Of a stretch of DNA of 64,000 nt, positions 60,491 to 64,000 are shown piece after piece. The first letter of the stretch is position 1. The number at the start of each line of letters is the position of its first letter. The stretch is from assembly GCA_950106755.1 (NCBI GenBank), contig OX467092.1, positions 4,030,001 to 4,094,000 on the forward strand, read 5' to 3'. The notes beneath the pieces were generated by a model. That model made no database searches. It saw nothing but the letters and a program-made list of their open reading frames with translations, and was not told the DNA's origin. A program made the position numbers and the translations under genes. The stretch is from Climacium dendroides (lineage: Eukaryota; Streptophyta; Bryopsida; Hypnales; Climaciaceae).

Positions 60491-62403
60491 AATTCTGCAG
60501 CTTCTCAGGCGAGATTGAGGTTTCGTTTCCACTTGCACGCGTGCATCATTTATACATCAAAACGAGTTACTGGAGGGTTTTAGAGAAGTAGTTTTGGAGG
60601 AATGATTTTCGAACCTTAGAGTTACCAAAGTGGGAATGGGAGCCCAATAGGACGGCAAGGAACTTCCTAAACCCCATTTACTTCCTTTTTGTCTAATCAA
60701 ATGAAGATTAGAGTCCACCACTGGAAGCATGAAGACGAATTTCGAATCACAGAAGTAGCTGACATCCTTATACATTGGAAGAGTTATTGAAGATTGGGAA
60801 TGTGCCACACGCAAGTTTTGTCCGACAATGAGAAGGTTCCTCTAATGATGGAAGTGGCTACTCTGAAGCCCACTATGTTCTAGAGAAATGCTTTGACAGG
60901 ATGAATGATGGACAGACCCAGGCATGTGGTTTGAGCTAAAGCACTGCCAGTGAATACAGGAGCCTTATCTGATATTCTGGATTTAGATGAAGTCTTGGGA
61001 TACTCCTCTAATGTTTGGCAGATTCATGACGATCTTTTGATGGCCATGGTCAGGACCGGTTCATGTGAATTTTGATACAGCGACAGTCTGAATCCAGAAG
61101 GCCTCATGTGAGGCTGGTTCCGGTTATTGAAGATTTCGAATCCAGTGGTCAACTCAGAAGTTTGGCCAGTGTTGTGGAGTGATGTAATCACACTCCTGCT
61201 ACAGAAACGCACACTGTATGTCTTCGCATCACTCACTATTTACTTTTATTGTGCGGTGCAAATCTGGGGTTGTTTAGAGTGTTGAAGTCTGTCTTCGACT
61301 GGTCAATTGCACCCCAAATCTTGTTGTCATAGAAAGACGAATATCGTCATTTGAGTCTTTTCTCAAATCTTGCGGTGTGCTTCTTTCAGACAAAATTCGA
61401 TTTGCATGTAATCCGAACTTGAGGAACACCGAAAGCATGATTCTCGGTACTGTTACGTTCCAGATTTCTGGACCGTAATTACTGTGCCTCAGCTGCCAGT
61501 GAGTTAAGTGAAGATCCTAATTTCAACTTTCTCCTGCAATTGCTCTAAATCGCATTAAACCAACTTTGCTCCTCCGTTCTACGAAATCAATGAATGGAGT
61601 GACAATGGAAATATATATAAAAGCAAGGCACAAACGTGGCATAAACCAAGATTATCAAAAATATTCGCGAGTTTAGTACGTTAGGACTAACTGATCCGCT
61701 GAATACTTCTGCACATACAGGCTCCAGATTAGAATGACGAATTAGAAATTACGGCCTCGCCGTATTTGGACACAAAATTACCACCTGAAATGTTCAGGTT
61801 GCGTCGATTCATTTGTCTATTTTGAGTGTACTGTACAGACGTTACGTGAAATAACTTGCTCAACCGTAAGAGTGGCGATTATTGAGGGCTGTTCTCTGTG
61901 TAAAGAGACTACTTTTACACTTTTTATCAGAAATAATCTCGAGGCTTGGATTCTGTTCATTCAAAGGGCAAAAAGGAGGACAACCTCTACTGAAATGGCT
62001 CCATGGATAGGGACACCTGTTCTTGTAAGACTCATGCAGTCATTCGAAGCCGACTTTTTAGCTAGCGAGTGGATTAGTGAAGACACTTGGGGCATGCCTA
62101 AGCTTACACAGAAGTCTCGTGCACTCGAGCTGAATCATTTTACGGTGGAAGCACCCCAAACCGTCAGAATAAGCAGCTCAGCATATTTAGAGGTACCTTT
62201 TTCCTAAAAATGATATTTTTGTAGTATCAGCAATGTAAAATATGAATTAAAAAAATTTGGATATGGCATGTAATTTTTATGAGTTTACAAAGTGGAAGCT
62301 CCCTATACCATTGAAATTGTCATATAGGTGAATCTAAAGCCAAAATTTCAAAAAAATTGAAGTCAACCAGTATAGGTGGATTTGAAATCTCAAAAACGAT
62401 TGC
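60491..62403. other. GH3 3' region and low-copy sequence, no further gene recognised
   Basis: The first few hundred bases are probably 3' untranslated. The composition stays GC-richer to about 62210. One plus-strand frame, about 61995-62207, starts at an ATG and reads as mixed peptide (including SFEADFLASEWISEDTWGM). No family was recognised and no splice partner was found, so it is not called as a gene. From 62213 the sequence is AT-rich. Confidence 0.35.
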
Positions 62404-62577
62404 GCAACTGGCAACGTTCCTACATAGTAAAGACAATTTTTAGAGCTTAGGCAACTGGCAATGTTCCTACATAGTAAAGACAATTTTTAGAGCTTAGGCA
62501 ACTGGCAACATTCCTACGTAGTAAAGACAATTTTTAGAACTTAGGAACGTAAAGACAATTTTTAGAGCTTAGGAACT
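62404..62577 (+). repeat. 47 bp tandem repeat, three units plus partial units
   Basis: Units start at 62404, 62451 and 62498 (GCAACTGGCAA...TTCCTACATAGTAAAGAC...TTTTTAGAGCTTAG). Two shortened units follow that keep only GTAAAGACAATTTTTAGA. They differ by single bases. Confidence 0.93.
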
Positions 62578-62709
62578 TGCAGTCTTCTAGAGGCCCCCAA
62601 TTTCATCTAATGGATAGGAATGGGTATTTTCACCTTATTAATTGCACTTGAGGTCTTCAAAAGTGAAGCAACCTATTCAAATTCATTGCAATTCATTGCT
62701 TAAGCTTAT

Positions 62710-63360
62710 CCCCTAAATGCTCGAGGTACCAAATTTTGGTGTTGACAATACTTTAAAGTTAAATAAAACCTAATCAAATTTCTATTTTTAGTAATTTATA
62801 ATTTTGAAAATTTATATTTTAAGTTTAGTTTTAGCATCAAAAATCTGATTTTGAAAATGATTGATTATAATTTTTTTATTAAAGATTTTGTGCAAGAGAG
62901 TTCATTGCAATCTTGACTTTCTATAGTGTTGAGGGCTCTTGGAAATGAATCTCAAATACACTAGATCTTGGAGAAAAAATCACATTAGAATTTCACTTCA
63001 AAAAATTGTAGAGTAGATTTGGAGAAGCCATTAATTGATTGGGGTTATGCATTGTAGGCCCTTTATCCTCATATTATTTTGGTGACCAATTTTTTAGATT
63101 TGACATGTGAAAAGACAATTGGAAGACTTCAAATCACTTTTGCAATTTTAACACCCTCATGATCAAGCATTGTAATCTTTCAATATATAAATGATATGGT
63201 TGTATTCTCTTTTTTTGAGTGATATCTAACATGTCTAGTTTGAATTTGTACAATTACAATTACAAAAAAAAATTGATACAACTTTTCAAAATGTTTTTTT
63301 TTTTTTTTTTTTCAATTTAGAAAAGCTCAAAAAAGGCCTTGACCCTTGGGCATTTAGGGG
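62710..63360 (+). mobile_element. TTAA-type element, type C, flanked by TTAT on both sides
   Basis: It begins CCCCTAAATGCTCGAGG and ends CCTTGGGCATTTAGGGG (the preceding CTTGACC lies outside the terminal repeat). The flanks are TTAT at 62706-62709 and TTAT at 63361-63364, so the four-base duplication is kept although the site is not TTAA. 651 bp, no coding frame; it contains a T homopolymer at about 63295-63312. It is the most complete type C copy in the window. Confidence 0.85.
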
Positions 63361-63546
63361 TTATACATCAACATTTTGTGTGCCCCTACGTATTTGAATG
63401 GAGTTGGATTGAGCAGAAAACTTCACATCAATAGCTGAGCAACTCACCAAGAGATATGAGAGAAGGAAATAGTGGGCATTCCCACCAGCACATGATATGG
63501 CAACAAAAAAAAAGCTTGTCATTTCTGTTATTCATTTAATGCTTAA

Positions 63547-63805
63547 CCCCTGAGCGCCCCTGCGACAGGATCCTGTTGCTCAGAATTTGCTTTATGAAAT
63601 GTCAACCTCATTTTGACCATTATAAATTTCAAAAAGGGACGGCGAAAAATTCTGCGGACCCTTTCCATCAGTAGAGGAGGTAGTGAAGTCTTATTTTCTA
63701 TGGTGAATTTCCATGGATCTGAAAATTGAGTCACCACCACCAATTTATGTGGGAAGAGGTCACCAAGCTCCTCTCTTCACTATCCACGGGCTGGGCGCTC
63801 AGGGG
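63547..63805 (+). mobile_element. Miniature TTAA element (259 bp) with GC-rich terminal repeats
   Basis: TTAA (63543-63546), then CCCCTGAGCGCCC; the right end GGGCGCTCAGGGG precedes TTAA (63806-63809). The 13-base terminal repeats are perfect. Only CCCCT is shared with types A-C, and the interior is unrelated to them. Intact ends and target sites suggest a comparatively recent insertion. Confidence 0.88.
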
Positions 63806-63809
63806 TTAA

Positions 63810-64000
63810 GTAGCTAGATGTAAGGTAGAACCAACCACCCATAACTGACCGAATAAGAAACTGTGGACATATGTGGAGTACAGTAAGGCAAAGGAAATAT
63901 TTCTACAGGTGTAGCGATAGAAATGAGGAGGATTGCCAACATTTGGTATTTTTATCACTTGAACTGAAATTATTATGAATTTTGGAAGGTGAAAGTTGGT
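63810..64000. other. Window end, no feature seen
   Basis: Short mixed sequence after the miniature element; nothing recognised. Confidence 0.5.

Noticed and set aside
61872..62207. Frame of 111 codons downstream of GH3
   Set aside because: Its first ATG is about 120 bases inside the frame, no family was recognised and no exon partner was found. Kept only as a note in the flank description.

Overview
This is a 64 kb piece of an AT-rich, repeat-dense plant nuclear genome. The plant assignment rests on two spliced genes with GT-AG introns: a complete GH3 acyl-acid-amido synthetase of the JAR1 type (56886-60490, five exons, 599 aa), and a small Cys-rich metallothionein-like gene (43531-44452, four coding exons, 94 aa). 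Both sit in islands that are visibly richer in G+C than the rest. The low gene density and the unusual Cys-rich protein suggest a land plant with a large genome, perhaps a non-flowering one, but I cannot name the species.

Layout. 1-1060 is low-copy sequence with one hairpin and no gene I can name. 1062-42300 is almost entirely repeats. 42300-45160 is the metallothionein-like locus with a TATA box and a probable leader intron. 45160-56020 is repeats again. 56020-60490 is the GH3 locus. 60491-62210 is low-copy sequence without a recognisable gene. 62404-63809 holds a short tandem repeat and two more transposon-like elements.

Three dispersed families explain most of the repeats. (1) A family of non-coding elements 0.26-0.96 kb long. 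They begin CCCCTAAA, end in the inverted TTTAGGGG, and are flanked on both sides by TTAA. I place them in types A, B and C plus one 259 bp miniature. Two empty-site comparisons inside the window (at 1475-2381 and 6814-8680) show insertion at a single TTAA that is duplicated. That is the behaviour of the piggyBac superfamily. By my tally, intact and broken copies cover about a fifth of the window. (2) 'R', a dispersed non-coding repeat of 2-3.5 kb present six times (five direct, one inverted), with internal tandem expansions. (3) 'D', two copies with inverted repeats near their ends and a short similar reading frame. Degenerate tandem arrays, microsatellites and fold-back hairpins fill part of the remainder.

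The two genes are independent. The GH3 enzyme would conjugate a plant hormone acid, most likely jasmonate, to an amino acid. The Cys-rich protein would bind metal ions. No transposase, reverse transcriptase, rRNA, tRNA or CRISPR was recognised. The main novelty is the TTAA-flanked element family; the second is the single-domain metallothionein-like protein.
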